From contig OZ037767.1 of assembly GCA_964035545.1 (NCBI GenBank), positions 26,335,628-26,399,627 on the forward strand: a DNA stretch of 64,000 nucleotides. The letters run 5' to 3'. Source of the stretch: Bugula neritina (taxonomy: Eukaryota; Bryozoa; Gymnolaemata; Cheilostomatida; Bugulidae). Positions 30,331 to 44,000 of this stretch are shown piece by piece; positions within the stretch are counted from its first letter, which is position 1, and each line of letters begins with the position of its first letter. Position numbers and translations under genes: made by a program. The notes under the pieces were generated by a model. It was not told the DNA's origin. It did not search any database and saw nothing but the letters and a program-made list of their open reading frames with translations.

Positions 30331-32153
30331 CTTGTAGAGTGAAAGTCAATATTGTATAACTAAAGATAACCCGTGACTTGTGCACTATAACTGTAAACAT
30401 GATATGCATCAGCTAGTTCCTGCACGCTGTGAGGATTATCAGATGTGTCAACTATACAGAATTAGAATATGATATTGTTAACCAAACAAAACTACATCAG
30501 GAATTCTCACAGTATTATTGCTTAGAAATATATAAAAAGTTGACCATTTTAGCTTGCAATTACTTACATTTATTAATTATGCTGCACTTTATATGCTAAA
30601 TCATTATTGGAAAGCATATACTAGGCTTTGTGGTTTTATGACTATATGTTCCAATGCACTTTGCTATGAATATGAAACCTACGTATCCATAATAATTTAT
30701 TGTTGGCAGATCTGAATTGGAAAACCAGGGTTATAAATTTTTGAAGTGAAAATGTTAAGAGTTCAGCTCCTACCACATATGAGTAACTACAGGCTAATAA
30801 TAGTTTCTGAATAGCTGCAAGTCATAATATATTAGGATCGATAAATACCCATTACCACTGACAATTTATTGAGCATATCATTTTGTAAAAACATTTACCT
30901 ATCTTGGCGGCCAAGATTTAGGATTCTAATACTTCTAGTATAACTGAATAACTCATACAGCATATATGCTGGCCACTTTACTTTAAAGCGAATTTGTAAC
31001 ATAATAACAATATTATTATATTTATCAAAAAAGGTAAACATGCACATTATTTGTATCAGAAAAGCAATATTAAACAATACTGGCCAGCCTTTGACTGCAT
31101 CAATATTAACGTTTAAGTCAGCATTCTGTATATGATTTACAAACAGCTCGGCAGCATAATATCCTATGTTTGTATCATCTTGCTTCTTGGTTTTAAGTAA
31201 ATCATAGAATTAAGCTTCACATACTGTTGTAAGTTGGCAATAAGTGGTAAGTTCAACTCACAAAGTTGTCTTGCTAAATATTGAATTAGTTATTCAAATG
31301 TTGCTGAAAGTAGCATGTCTTCTAAAAGCAAATGTTTGGAAATGAGGCTAGACTAAGCAGATTTGAGCATCTGTTGATGTAATTTACGAATTCATATTTT
31401 TCTAATTCATGCTTGTTAGATTTGTTAACGTGATTTGTTTTATGTTTAATTTCTGCATGGGGTTGCGGCATCGCTAACGGAGTTGTAGTGTCTTGGAGCT
31501 TTATAATAACTTTCACAACATAATACAATGTCACAACTTCTGCTGCAGATACTTATAGGGGAGGTTGGGGGTATACTTCTCACAGTCACTAGAGTATAAT
31601 TTCTTGTTCTTTCGGTATAAGTGAGAATGGCAGTAGATTGCTTGAATATGATGCAACAAAATAGTAAGTTGTATTCAAGTGAGATAAATCTGTATATTTT
31701 GACTAATGAGTGTATTAGAATTTTTCTTTGGAATTTAAATGGTTTTTTCTATTTCACAAGTGGACAACTCCTAACACTTCAATTATCTGGAAAACTATTC
31801 GATAAACAGCTACTCTGCTATTATTCTGACAGCTCAACAGTGTCAGTATGAAATAGAGAGCAGGCAACTCTGAACATGCTGCTTCATTATAACTGATAAT
31901 AGTATTATGTATGTAGAGTATGTGAATAATGAGTAAACAACTTCAACAGAAATTTTATGTAACACACTACAAGTGGCAGACGCGTTGGTCCTGATACTAA
32001 GATACTTTCTACATCACAAACTAAATCCATAATTGATACATCAGCTATTAATTAACATTGTATTTTGTAGCATGAATTACAGCATAGAAACAATTGTGCA
32101 AACAATATACAACAAATGATCATTAATACTACTGTAGATGTATAACAATGTTC
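30331..32153. other. Intergenic between GMC gene 5' end and MRPS15 3' end
   Basis: The promoter of the GMC gene should lie just right of 30330; I see no clear box motifs. The open frame at 31621-31851 has no signature and is probably chance. No mobile element is recognised. Confidence 0.5.
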
Positions 32154-35100
32154 CTATTTGTATCCTTTAAATGGCCGATTTCCATAAACAATCTTAAGAA
32201 CTTCAGGGTGCTTCCTCCACCACTTCTCCTTGTCTACTATTTTAATATGGGCTAGATCATAGGCCTTAGAGCCACTGTTGCCAGGGTAACCTACAAACAA
32301 ACCAATTACATCATGTGGATAAGTGTAGAAAGTGCCAGTAAAGACTGAGATAATAGAATTTATAATAAAAGAGAACGGGTATCCACCCATTACTTGTATA
32401 TAAGCTGTCAACTTACAGAAGTATAAAATGTATCAACTACTGTTAGATTGCTTGTTCACTTATTGAGAGATAACTTAGCCATGCAACCCCCTTGTGAGGA
32501 GGTTGCCGTGTGAGAAGTATATGATATAAATGCACACTTTCACTGGAGTGTAATACAATATAGTTTTTATAAATTGGCAACATTGATAATTTGTAATTAA
32601 ATGGTAAAACAGCATCTGTGATCAGTTTCATTCTGTTTAGTAGAGGACCATTGAGAATCTGAATATCCATACATCAACTTTAACATTAAATGCATCAATT
32701 TTCACACTCCAGACTGGCTGAAAATAAAGCAACTATTTAAACTTTCTCTCTAATCACTCAGATTGTAGCCAGTGACGCAAAAATGCTTTTAGCATACACC
32801 ATCTAACCTACAACTGACCTATATTCAACCTACATCTGACCTATATCTGACCTACATCTAACGTATGTACACTTGACCTACGTGTGACCTATATCTGACC
32901 TACATCTTCAATAAAACAACATTTCAACTGAAAAAGTTCCACACAGAAAGTGTCTATTTGGCAGAAGTCAGAAAAAGGAAGAATAGTTACTACAATATAC
33001 ATTGGTAAGAAAACTCTCGATTTAAGCATAAAAATATGAAAAATAGTGTAAATAAAAAATATAACAGTATGCATGCAATGTATAGCAATTCTAACGCATA
33101 AATGTGAGATGAATAGAATAACCTATCTGCTCAATTATTTAATTATCACACACCTGTGTTTATTTGGCTGGATTTCAATTCCTCCGCCTCCTTTAGGAGT
33201 TCATCTCTATGCTGACTGATAGCTTTCATTATCTGCAAGATAAATTCCATCAGTTGATTTATCATTACATACATGCAGAACTAGGGTCACGAAGGCAGCA
33301 GCATCAGCAGTGGTAGCAGGAGGATGTTTTAGGCTATTAATAACATTCATAAATATTTTTATTTATAATGCAAGAAATTTTTTCATCAAAACAAGCAGAG
33401 ACTGAGAATTTAACAGAACCACAAGAAACAATTTCACATCCTGTCCAGTTATAGTGGAGTTTAGACTATAAATCTAGTAATTTGGCTTAGCAACATTCAC
33501 TTTGCTTTTCAGAGCACGGCAGAGTTTAGGTAACAGAGTCATGTATAAAGAAATTCTAGAAAAATCTGGTAATGAAACCTAATGATGAAATTTAATTACA
33601 AACTATTCAATCAGCTTGAAGCATCAAAATTTTAATTGGTTGGTATGAAAACAGAATTAAATTTGAGCAAATTTTACACTGCAGACACCTGATGAATTTA
33701 CTGCAGTGGGGTGTGACAACCATTCAAGTACATATGAAGGCTGTTCATATCTATAATACCATTAGTATCACTTTAAATATCTAGAAAACAACCTACTGAA
33801 ATATGTGTTTACAGAGAAACCTGAAAAAGGAAATGACCTAGTACCAGTTGATTGGTCACTATAGCAACGGAAAAAAGGTATAAGTAGCTTCAGCTCTTGA
33901 AAATCCACGAATTTTTCACAAAAGATGCTCATTGGAAATTTCTAAGGGCTAAAGTAAGTCAATAATTTAAATATTTATAGCTGAGTAGTCTCGAAATATC
34001 TGTCTCTAAGACAGCTCAATCTTAGAGACAGAGTTGCGTTTAATAAAAGAACACTTTGCTAAGATCAATATGGCACTCGGGCCAAGACTGAAGACGGAAC
34101 GTACTTCTGACTTCTTAGCATAATATTCTTTCCTCTCCACGGCCAGAGACTGTTTCAACTCGTTCAACTTTGACTCCTTGAGCTCTAGCATCTCTGTAAT
34201 GGCAGCACCTCTGACCTTTGACCTTTTAGGCAAGGGCCTGGTATATCTGTAAACAGTTGATATAATAATCAACAGCATTCAAAATTATTGTATGCATAAA
34301 AATTGTAATTATGCATATCTACATGTAAAGAGTGAAAACAAATGCAGCTATAAAGTAGCCTAAAAACTGGGTTTAGTGCAGCCTAAATAGTGTCGGACAA
34401 ATCACGCAACATCTTTTAATAAAATAATCAGAGAATTTGAGGCTAAAACATTATCTGAACATAAAAGAAACTTCCTTAGTTGAAAAAAGTTGAGAGTGGG
34501 TTTTTAATAGCACCAAAATATTAGAAAATTGTTGGAGTGACACAAGTTTATACTTTAGCAAATAGCTAAGTACATATTCAAATAGTTTTGATAAACGTCT
34601 TTTTTGGTAGCATTAGAAACTTTAAAACTCATTAAATCTACCCAGCATAGATACGTGCATCAAAAAAGTAAACTTCATAAGTAGAAAAAAACTAGTCCAT
34701 AAATTGCAATTACACCTCTCATGTTATAAAACCTGCTTATACACAATTCATGGATATTGGTTAAAGTAAACAAATAAAACAATTCTCTCATGGTCAAACA
34801 TGGCTTGCACTTACTCTAGCTATGATGACGCATAATTCCAACTTACTCTAGCTATGATGACACATAATCTCAACTTACTGCGGATATGGAATATACGTGA
34901 GGTTGAGTTCTTTACAGACCCACTCAAACCGCTCAATATCGTAGGCTTGAAGCTGTTTGAGTAGAGATCTCCTTTTCTGTATTACTTCAACCAACTTGCT
35001 TTTGTTTATCTTGTCCTACAAATCACACAGGCTTCACATATAAAGCTGAGAAGAAGACTAAAGCAAATTACTAAAGCAAATCAGAGGCAGTCTGCTCAAC

Positions 35101-35626
35101 TCAAGTAGAATTTATTCCGTAGTATGCTTCAGAAACTGGGTATAAAAAGCTTATTTTCCTTCCTATTTGCAATAGAATATAATTTCTGGGTTTAAAGGCT
35201 TTAAATCAGCTTTTGATCATCAAATTGAATCAACACTACTATTTATCATTCTGTGCTAATCATTAGTGTCAGTAGGTAGTTTTAAAAGCTGTTAACTAAA
35301 TCACACAGTTGCTCTCCAAAAGAGTCTCACACTCATGTCATTATTATCCAAGACACACTTAACCTACAAACAGACAGTCTTTACATCATATACTATTTAA
35401 AAACAAGTATTGAAACAGAAATTCATATTGTGAGAGTTTGAAAATATTGTATATATATATAGTTAATACTGATCCTACATCAATTCAAATAAATAAAATG
35501 AAACTTACTTTGGGATAGGCTTGCACGTGTCGAATGAGATTACGAGTTCGGAGTGTGAGCAAAGCAACTGAAAACAAATTGAAAGATACACTACAGAACA
35601 TTAGAGTATTATTGTCATATGACTTG

Positions 35627-35681
<55 letters not shown>

Positions 35682-37395
35682 AATACACTTGGCAGATAAT
35701 ATGCTGCCAAATACATTACTATTCATATAAAAGAGAGTTAGCTAGTTAAATTAAAGATTTAGGTGCAGTAATGGAAGAATGAAAAAAGCCTGTGTTCTAG
35801 ATTAGAAATGTAGCATAAGAAGTTATGTTCAATTTCAACCCGCGTCCCAAAGCAAAATTTAATAAAAAATTAAAGAGCTTAGGCTATCTCAATTTCTTCA
35901 CTACTGCTCCTAAATGAAATTAAACCGTCAATCATTTTTCTTTGTGAATGTTCATTGATAAAACTACACAGTCAATACCCTGAACAAAAAAAATCAAAAT
36001 TATTTTCTTGAAACTCATCAGGTTATAAAAAGTTTCTTAGATTTACCAAACCCCTACTACATTTATATATAAACACAAAAAGATCACAACTTCTAAAAAC
36101 ATAACCTTGTGGCTGTTCAGCTAGACTACGCTGAATAGAGTATATGAATGTATATCATCACAAAATGAATACATTACCTTTCAATTCCAGTGAGCTGTCA
36201 TCAGTCTCATCTCTACCAAACTTCTCCTTCACTTTATCAACCAACAGTTTCATTTGATCTTTCTAGTAATACAAGTACATTTCATTGAGATACCAGTAAG
36301 CACAGTGTGCACATTACAGTAACTACAGTATGTACACTACACTCACTACAGTAACTACAGTAGCAAATGAAATTAGAGGAGTTGTTAGACATTTCTTAAG
36401 CCATAATGACTTGTTTTAAAAACTAATCATGAACCAAAACCATATATAACTAAATGAATAAACATTACTACTTGAAGGTGCTTGAACCAACCTTGTCTGC
36501 ATTCTGTACAGAGAACAATGGATGGTTTGCAGAGTCAATCCTACAGAATACAACAGCTCACATCACATCCACAAAAATCACTTAGAAAAAGTTAGCTAGC
36601 TCTACGGAGTTTGAGGGCAACAGAACAATATTGATGACAATCGTTTAAAAAAAGTGCAATATAGGCTACATGGTTAAAATCTTCATTTTAATTTTTGGCA
36701 TTTATTAAATACAATATATACTTACTCAGACTGATCTATGTTTAACTTGGTGAAAATACTTTCATCGTCTTTAAATTCAGCTGGCAGATTCAAATCGTTG
36801 TCACCTAATAGAAAAACCACAATATGCATATACAGTAGATATATAGATACAGTAGATCATATACATATATACCTTTCAGTAACAAGGTACCCAGCAGAGT
36901 ACCTGCGGACACAGAGGTTAGTATTCACTTCTACACATTCAAACTCAACTACCTGAATAGTCAAATGAAGGTACAGCAGGGGGAAACTTTGCCTTTAATT
37001 TTTCCCATTTGTTTCTAGACTTCCATCGACATTGAATGGATTGTAAGGGTTCTGGGAAATAAAAATATTAAATCTTCAGAGTTCCAAGCAATATTAAAAA
37101 TATGGCAAAAACAATAAATATCCACTTGGAAAAATAAAAAAACTTGAGAACTGCAACACTAGGCAACAGCAACATGTCGAGAAAACTTTAAACCAAATGA
37201 AACTTACAAACAAAATTGAACTGATTTTGTTAGTTTGATGTTATATTTGCAAGTTGAGGTTAATTTAAACTATATTATTTTCCTACCTAAAGGCAGAAGC
37301 ATAGCGGTAGGCACCCGCACAGGGCTAGTGACCGTGAGAGTGAGTGTGCTAAATTTCGTTTTAGTCAGGGTCTGCTTCAATGCAAATGATGTCAT
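32154..37395 (-). CDS. MRPS15: Mitochondrial small ribosomal subunit protein uS15m (11 exons)
   Basis: Exons, 5' to 3': 37287-37395, 36953-37051, 36873-36902 (30 nt), 36726-36804, 36492-36540, 36178-36262, 35509-35567, 34879-35015, 34105-34246, 33154-33232, 32154-32290. Every junction is in frame, giving 334 aa (human about 257). Residues 1-36 are rich in Thr, Ser, Lys and Arg without acids, fitting a mitochondrial presequence. The S15 domain is at about 151-216: VALLTLRTRNLIRHVQAYP, then KLVEVIQKRRSLLKQLQAYD and IERFEWVCKELNLTYIP, the RR-LL and helix-hairpin pattern of ribosomal S15. After it come a basic stretch (RPLPKRSKVRG), a coiled-coil-like region of about 60 residues, and a tail ending NRPFKGYK. 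The tail is longer than the mammalian one. It binds 12S-type rRNA in the mitoribosome. The gene is head-to-head with PACRG. Confidence 0.9.
32800..32908. repeat. 11-bp tandem repeat (GACCTAYATCT)
   Basis: About nine imperfect units of GACCTATATCT / GACCTACATCT in intron 10 of MRPS15. The unit length is close to one helical turn. Confidence 0.8.
35628..35678. repeat. (TA)n microsatellite
   Basis: About 25 TA units in intron 6 of MRPS15, about 60 bp upstream of exon 7 in the gene's sense. Confidence 0.95.
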
Positions 37396-37997
37396 ACATG
37401 TTGCTTGCTTAAGAGAATTAGACAAATGCATAGTTCAAACAATTCAAATGATGAAACTAACAATTTTCAATAAGTGTTTAGTAAATTTTAGGTGGACTTC
37501 AATTCCTTAGAGGATCTCCTAGTCAAAGTTATACGATGTGTGAGAAAATCGCAAATGAGGAACTCGATAAAAGATGTTCTAGCTTGAAGTGTTAAAGCAA
37601 AGTTTTATAACCTAACATTTTTATTATTTTTGCGAGGAGTTTGCGCAATACCCAGTATATAACTAAACAGACTTTAAAATGTTATTTTACGTACAATCAT
37701 TTTTAGTTTAGAGTTATCCTATTATGATCAGTGTTAGAAAGTTTGGAGTAGACAACCCTTGCGTTAAAATTGTTGCGCGTTCGTTGAAAAACGACAACTC
37801 GAGCATTTCCCGAGGCGATGATTGTTGTTATTGTTTTATACGAGTTACTATCATTGGTCGAGTATTGTGTAGTTATAACAACCTGTCGTCATTTCCGTTA
37901 AATAATCGGGTTGCCTAACAACCAGATATACACTGTGCATAGAAACTCTGAGCAGGTATTTTGATAGTACAACTTGCTCATTAGACATATTTTTGTT
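37396..37997. promoter_or_regulatory. Shared MRPS15/PACRG head-to-head promoter region
   Basis: The two start codons point away from each other, 602 bp apart. The part at 37740-37920 is visibly richer in CG dinucleotides (GCGCGTTCG, CTCGAG, CCCGAGGCG) than the rest of the AT-rich window, as expected for a bidirectional promoter. It holds the X-box listed separately. No TATA box stands out. Confidence 0.6.
37910..37922 (+). promoter_or_regulatory. RFX X-box of PACRG
   Basis: GTTGCC-T-AACAAC is an imperfect inverted repeat matching the ciliary X-box form GTHNYY, short spacer, RRNAAC. It ends 75 bp before the PACRG start codon, within the usual X-box distance. RFX factors drive axonemal and ciliary genes through such sites, and PACRG is an axonemal protein. 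Confidence 0.65.
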
Positions 37998-39897
37998 ATG
38001 GCAAGTGCTGTTGTTAGCAGACCACACGAAAACTGTAAATCTCTGCAAATGAAAGGACAAACAGTAAAAGCTATGGCTACTCCAACAGATGCTTTTACAA
38101 TTAAATCTTACCAGAAGAACTCAAAGGTAATACTAATAGTAACTCTAACTTACTAACTTTATAATCAAATTGAAAAAAATATTATATTTATGAGACAATG
38201 CTCTTATAGACGAATTTGCACAAATTTATTACATTTTTTTACAGTCCTTATTTATGGCAATTATGCTCATTTAATAATTGATTGTTTAGTGTTATAATGA
38301 CGTGAATTTTAGTCCTGAGCGTATGCCTATTGCATGCCTAGTTTTTTAAATAACTCTAATTAACACAAACCTGCTATTCATAGTTACAGTCTGAATGACA
38401 CAAGATATGTCATTAAATTTATAAATTTGATTTTAAGTAATACATTTACATATAATGCCTATTGTAAAAATGCTTCATATGCTCTATTACTATATTACTC
38501 GGTTTGTTAATATAATAATTGGTTGGAAATGAGTACTGCGTGGTTACCAATATTTTACTTCAAGTTTATGTTTGCTTATGTTGTTTTTTTTTTTGTTAAA
38601 GATATCTGGACCAACTGCAGCTGGAGCTTTTATTGAAAGGCCAACTGGCCCAACATCATTCAGAAAATTCTATGAAAGAGGTGATTTCCCCATTGCTTTA
38701 GAACATGATACCAAAGGAAACAAAATAGCTTGGAAAGTAGAAATAGAAAAATTGGATTACCATCATTATCTACCCTTGTTCTTTGATGGACTGTGTGAAA
38801 CTGAGCATCCGTATGAGTTCTTTGCCAGGCAAGGAGTCCATGATATGTTGGAGCACGGTGGATCAAAGATCTTACCAGTCATTCCACAACTCATCATCCC
38901 AATTAAAAGTGAGCATATACTTATTTAATTTATAAAACAGAGATCTCAGCTGAGTTAATTTGTCATTTTGTTTGTCTCACAGGCAGTTTACAGGTTTAAT
39001 AACAAGGTTGAAAGTTTATTTCTATATCACCTAGCCCAAGTGATTTTCATCCAGAAGTCTGTAGATGGAAAAATTGGTGTTGATTAAATAAATTTGATAT
39101 GATAGATGAGCTTTTGATTAGGTGATTTTAGGTATAGATGGTGTAACATTGAACTAAGTTATTCTTTGTAAAAATTGCAGATGCTTTAAACAAAAGAAAC
39201 AGACAGGTTATGTGCACGACCCTCAAAGTTCTTCAGCATCTGGTAGTATCAGCAGATATGGTGGGAGAAGCGTTAGTGCCATACTACAGACAGATACTGC
39301 CAATATTGAACATATTCAAAAATATGAACTGTAAGTACACATGAACTAAATTCATCCTTTGATGTTTTAAAATGTTTTCCATAAACCCAAGTTTTATCAA
39401 AAATACTTTATTCCAAGCTATTCAACTTGAGCTGTTACTACATGCCAACAACTAAAATGAGATAATAAATTGAAAAACTATTTTGTAAAATCACTACTTG
39501 TTACTTGCTGTAGTGTCAACAAAATAGTAATTTTTATTTAGTTACTAATAGACAGACATAAGTAGAAGAATTGAAATATATTTTGAGTTTAAAAAAACTC
39601 TTCAATTTACAGACTTTCCTCCCTACCTTATATTAAATCTAGCAATATTTAAAAAAAACAAGTAATTTTTTTGCTAGCTTGGCTTATGTAATGTTCTAAC
39701 TTTCCTGTTAAAACATCAATGTTTCATTTCCTGTAGTGAATTCTGGTGATGGGATTGACTACAGTCAGCAGAAGAGAGAGAATATTGGAGACTTGATTCA
39801 GGAAACTTTAGAAGCATTTGAGAGACATGGAGGAGAAGATGCATTCATCAACATCAAGTACATGGTACCCACCTACGAATCTTGCATGCTCAACTAG
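37998..39897 (+). CDS. PACRG: Parkin co-regulated gene protein, axonemal inner-junction protein (4 exons)
   Basis: PACRG bridges the A- and B-tubules at the inner junction of ciliary doublet microtubules. Exons: 37998-38126, 38602-38908, 39181-39330, 39737-39897, all in frame, 248 aa (human about 257). Conservation is very high: [79 protein letters not shown], then [20 protein letters not shown] and [20 protein letters not shown]. Only the first 40 residues are variable. The start is the first true ATG in frame. AATAAA at 40233-40238 is a likely polyadenylation signal. At the exon 3/4 join the residue is Leu where the human protein has Val. Its promoter carries an RFX X-box. Confidence 0.97.
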
Positions 39898-41061
39898 ATG
39901 TCTTCGGCATCTATTCACATCTTATCAAACCAGGAAAGAATCTATAATTTTTGTAACAAACTGAACCATTGGCTTAAATAAGCCAAAGAATCAGAAATCG
40001 ACCAATGATAACGTTTTACTAGTTATAAGAGTGCTCTTGACTCAGTTTTTATTAGGCGACCTTGGAGTAAAACATGTACAGTACAGCTTCTTACTAAAAT
40101 CAATCATTATAAAGCGCAACAGAGTAGAAAGTTACTTTTATGTTAGACAATGCACTTTAAGAACTCAATTCATACTATGTGCAGTTTTATTGATTAGGTA
40201 AACACAATGTGTTGTATTTTAAAAACTCAACTAATAAAGTATGTGTTAGTTTTTGTGGATAAATTACTACTGAACTTTCATACACCAATTATTTTCCTTA
40301 AAAATATTGTAATATCTGGAATCTATTAAATATAATCAGATAGAAAATATTACAAGTGGTTTTGTATGATATGGTAGGAAGAGGGTTGCAATGTGAAGCT
40401 GAATAAGACAAGATAACACAATATTGCATGTTTTTCAGTTTGTATATATTACAGCTATACCATGTTTAAAGATAAATAAATCCAACAATATAATACAAGT
40501 CTATAAAGCTTATTTGCTCATCAATGATGTTACTTTCACCTCTTCATCAGTAAATAATATTCCTACTTTATTCGCTATAAAAGAAGCAAAATTAACATTA
40601 AATGCTGTATTTATGCATTAAGGTTAGGAGATCATAAAAGGTGTGTATCTGTATGTTCCCAGGTGTCAAGGCATCTGCAGTAGTGCAATGATGCGATATA
40701 CAGTATTTGATTAAACACAAAACAATAGCTACATAAAAGAATTTCATTCAGTGCCACCAGCCAAATAATTGTATTAATATATTTACTCTTCATTAGAATT
40801 CAGCCAACAGGTTATTTATTATAAGTAAATAATTAAATGTGCAACCTTCAAAAACTTAACAATGAGTGATTAATATACATTTTCTACCAACATCCTTACA
40901 AAGCATTTCTTCACATAAACGTATAAGGAAAACTAAAACATTCGGACAAATACTATATTTTAATTATTTATATGTATTACGTAATAATTTTCTCAGCATA
41001 TGCAAGACAAATACAACTCCAAGTGCTGAAGTTTGAGAAGTAGATGCAGCCACTGACTAGT
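39898..41061. other. Convergent intergenic region between PACRG and SEC63
   Basis: Holds the 3' UTR of PACRG (AATAAA at 40233-40238) and the 3' UTR of SEC63; a minus-strand AATAAA (TTTATT) lies near 40816. No other gene is seen. Confidence 0.5.
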
Positions 41062-44000
41062 TTAATTATCTCCGTCATATTCGAATTCACTATTATCATC
41101 GCTAGAGCTTCCCTCTTCTGAACCTGATTCATCGTCGTGTTCCTCATCGTCAGACATGTCGTCCCACTGTGGGTGGTTCTCCACCACCTTCTGCTCTTTA
41201 ACATCAAACTACAACGAAAATTACAACACATTTCATCCACTCCGAGTAAAATACATTATGGAAAATATATAATCCAGAATGAGTTAATTAAATGCCTTTA
41301 CAATGCCTCCTGATGCTACAGAATATGCTACACAATACATGATCCACTCCATTATGAAAAATGTATATTTCACAATGGGTGAATTGAACGCATCTTACAC
41401 AATTAAATTCTTATATAACGCTTGGTGCTATAGACTTACCTTGAGGTTCTGAAACAGATCCATATCTACATAGCTGTCAGACTTCAAGCACATGGTGTAC
41501 GTATACACACCAGGTTTCTTGGGCGCTGGAAATTTCACATCTATTTCTTGTTTGTCGACGAGATTTGTCACACGAACAGGAACAGTGATCAAATCCGACT
41601 TCTTCTTGTCACAGAGATACAGCCACCAGTACTCCTATAGCAGGCGGAGTGTGTGAATAGTAATAGTGACAATAGTGAAACACACAGTAACCACATTAGT
41701 CTTGGTTATTCATACCAGAAGCTACGCTAGAAAGTTATAGTTTAAACACAATAATGCAATACCTGCTTGTCAGATGGGAAAAACGGACAGTGAACAGAGT
41801 GAGAGACTAAAGATGTAGCCTCAAGCTTAGCGTGTTTCTTGCTCTCCATCTCAAACTCCTCCCAGTCATCGTCTTCCTCGTCCACCTAAAGTTATATAAA
41901 TATAAATTTACAATATGAAGTATATATTATAGGTTACCTATATACGTGCAATCTATGTACCTAATATAGGTTATAGATTATAACCCATTTATATGAAAAT
42001 ATATACAGTAAGTAGCACGTATTAGCGCTGTTCTAAGCATACTTAGACCTACCAGTTAAAGGAGGAAGTACTAACCTGGGGAGGGGGCGGGGAAGGAGCT
42101 GTAGTCAAATCGTGTTCTACATCACTATCCTGTGCAGTATCCGATTCGTCATCTGACTTTCCTACAGTTTCAGCAACTTCATCCCCCTGCTTCACTACAA
42201 CCTAGACAAGATAAACAAACTCAACATTACCACTATGAAACTTTTAGTACCACCTATTTACCGCCTAGTACCGCCCACTTACTGCCTAGTACCACCTACT
42301 TACCGCCTAGTACCGCCTACTTACCGCCTAGTACCGCCTACTTACTGCCTAGTACCGCCTACTTATCACCTAGTACCGCCCACTTATCACCTAGTACCAC
42401 CTAGTATCACCTACTTATCACCTAGTACCGCCTACTTACTGCCTAGTACCACCTACTTACCGCCTACTTATCACCTAGTACCACCTACTTATCACCTAGT
42501 ACCGCCTACTTATCACCTAGTACTGCCTACTTATCACCAAGTACCTCCTACATATATTCCTTTTCACCACCAACAGTCAGAAAATCAGAAAGTAAAGACA
42601 GACATACAATGAAGCTATATTGAATGCACAGTGTTTGCAAGAGATATGCTGACCACCACCACCTGGACATATGACTCAATAACAGGTAAACTTCCCTACA
42701 CTGGTTATAACCAAGAGTCCAATAATAAAATCAATAACTCAGACCGAAGTTCCAACCTAATCTATAACTAAACCCAACAAGCTTTAAGACCACATTGGTT
42801 GATAGAAATAATCACCGAGCTCACACCATGGAGTCTAGCAGACGAACAAAACTACCAGCTACTGCCAAATAACTTCACAAGCAAAACCCGTGAAGTCTGC
42901 ACATATATGTTTTAGTAAGCGATGTTACTGTGTAACTAACATTTATTGTTAAAAACCTGCCACAGTTAAGCCATTAGAAATAGTGAGTTAGGTTTAACCT
43001 ATGTACACCTTGAAACAAGAGTAGTTTTACCTCATCAGTGGTGGTGACTTCTTCGTCTTCCTAGAATGTATAGGTTTACACTAGACTTACGCCCACACTA
43101 GGCTAAATACATGTATAGCTATAGCTAAATTATATATAATTATTGCATAGTGTGACACACGCTTATACTAAGCTAAAACACATATCCAAACTATACTAAC
43201 ACACATACACTATACTAACACACATACACTATACTAACACATACTAACACACATACACTATACTAACGCTATTTACATGCAGGTAATATGAAAAGCAACT
43301 CACGCCATTGCTTTTCTTGTCAACTGCAGCACCAGCCACACCATTCGCAGATGTCTGCTTAGCCTTGGGTTTATAAGGTACAGATGCCGCAGGTTTCTTT
43401 TTCTTTGCACCCCCCTTTGACTTTTTGCCTTTATTCTTCTCCCACGGCTACGGCAGATATGATGAAAACTTATAGTTTATTAAAGAAAATTGAAAAGTAA
43501 CACTACAACTACAGACTACACTTACACATATCTACACTATACTGACACATATCTACACTATACTGACACATATCTACTTTTTACTGACACATATCTATTC
43601 TACACTGACACATATCTACACTATACTGACACACATCTACTTTATACTGACACATATATACACTATACTGACACATATCTACACTACACTGACCTATAAC
43701 ACTAACACGCTGTCGTCATTGTATTACTATGATATTAATGTACCTTAGACGACTTCTTCTTCTCTTCTACTTCCTCTTCCTGCATGTCAGGATCATCAGC
43801 TGGTGTCTCGTCTTCCAAAGCTATTTCTGCATCCTCACCTGAGAATGGAGCACACGACTGAATACGTGACGTAGTACCTAACTTACAATGCTTTCTTAAA
43901 AGTAGGGTACACTGTTCCTTAGCAAGCATATGACATGGCTAAGTTAAGTGGAACATACTGTGGTAAAGATATTGAATGTTGTTCATTACATGTAATGCAT

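Noticed and set aside
31621-31851. 76-aa plus-strand frame between genes
   Set aside because: No family resemblance, no signal or membrane logic, and composition like the surrounding AT-rich DNA.
42132-42612. Pro/Tyr/Ser-rich repeat frames; CRISPR-like regular array
   Set aside because: Continuous 21-bp minisatellite without unique spacers, inside a SEC63 intron. It is not a CRISPR array and not coding.
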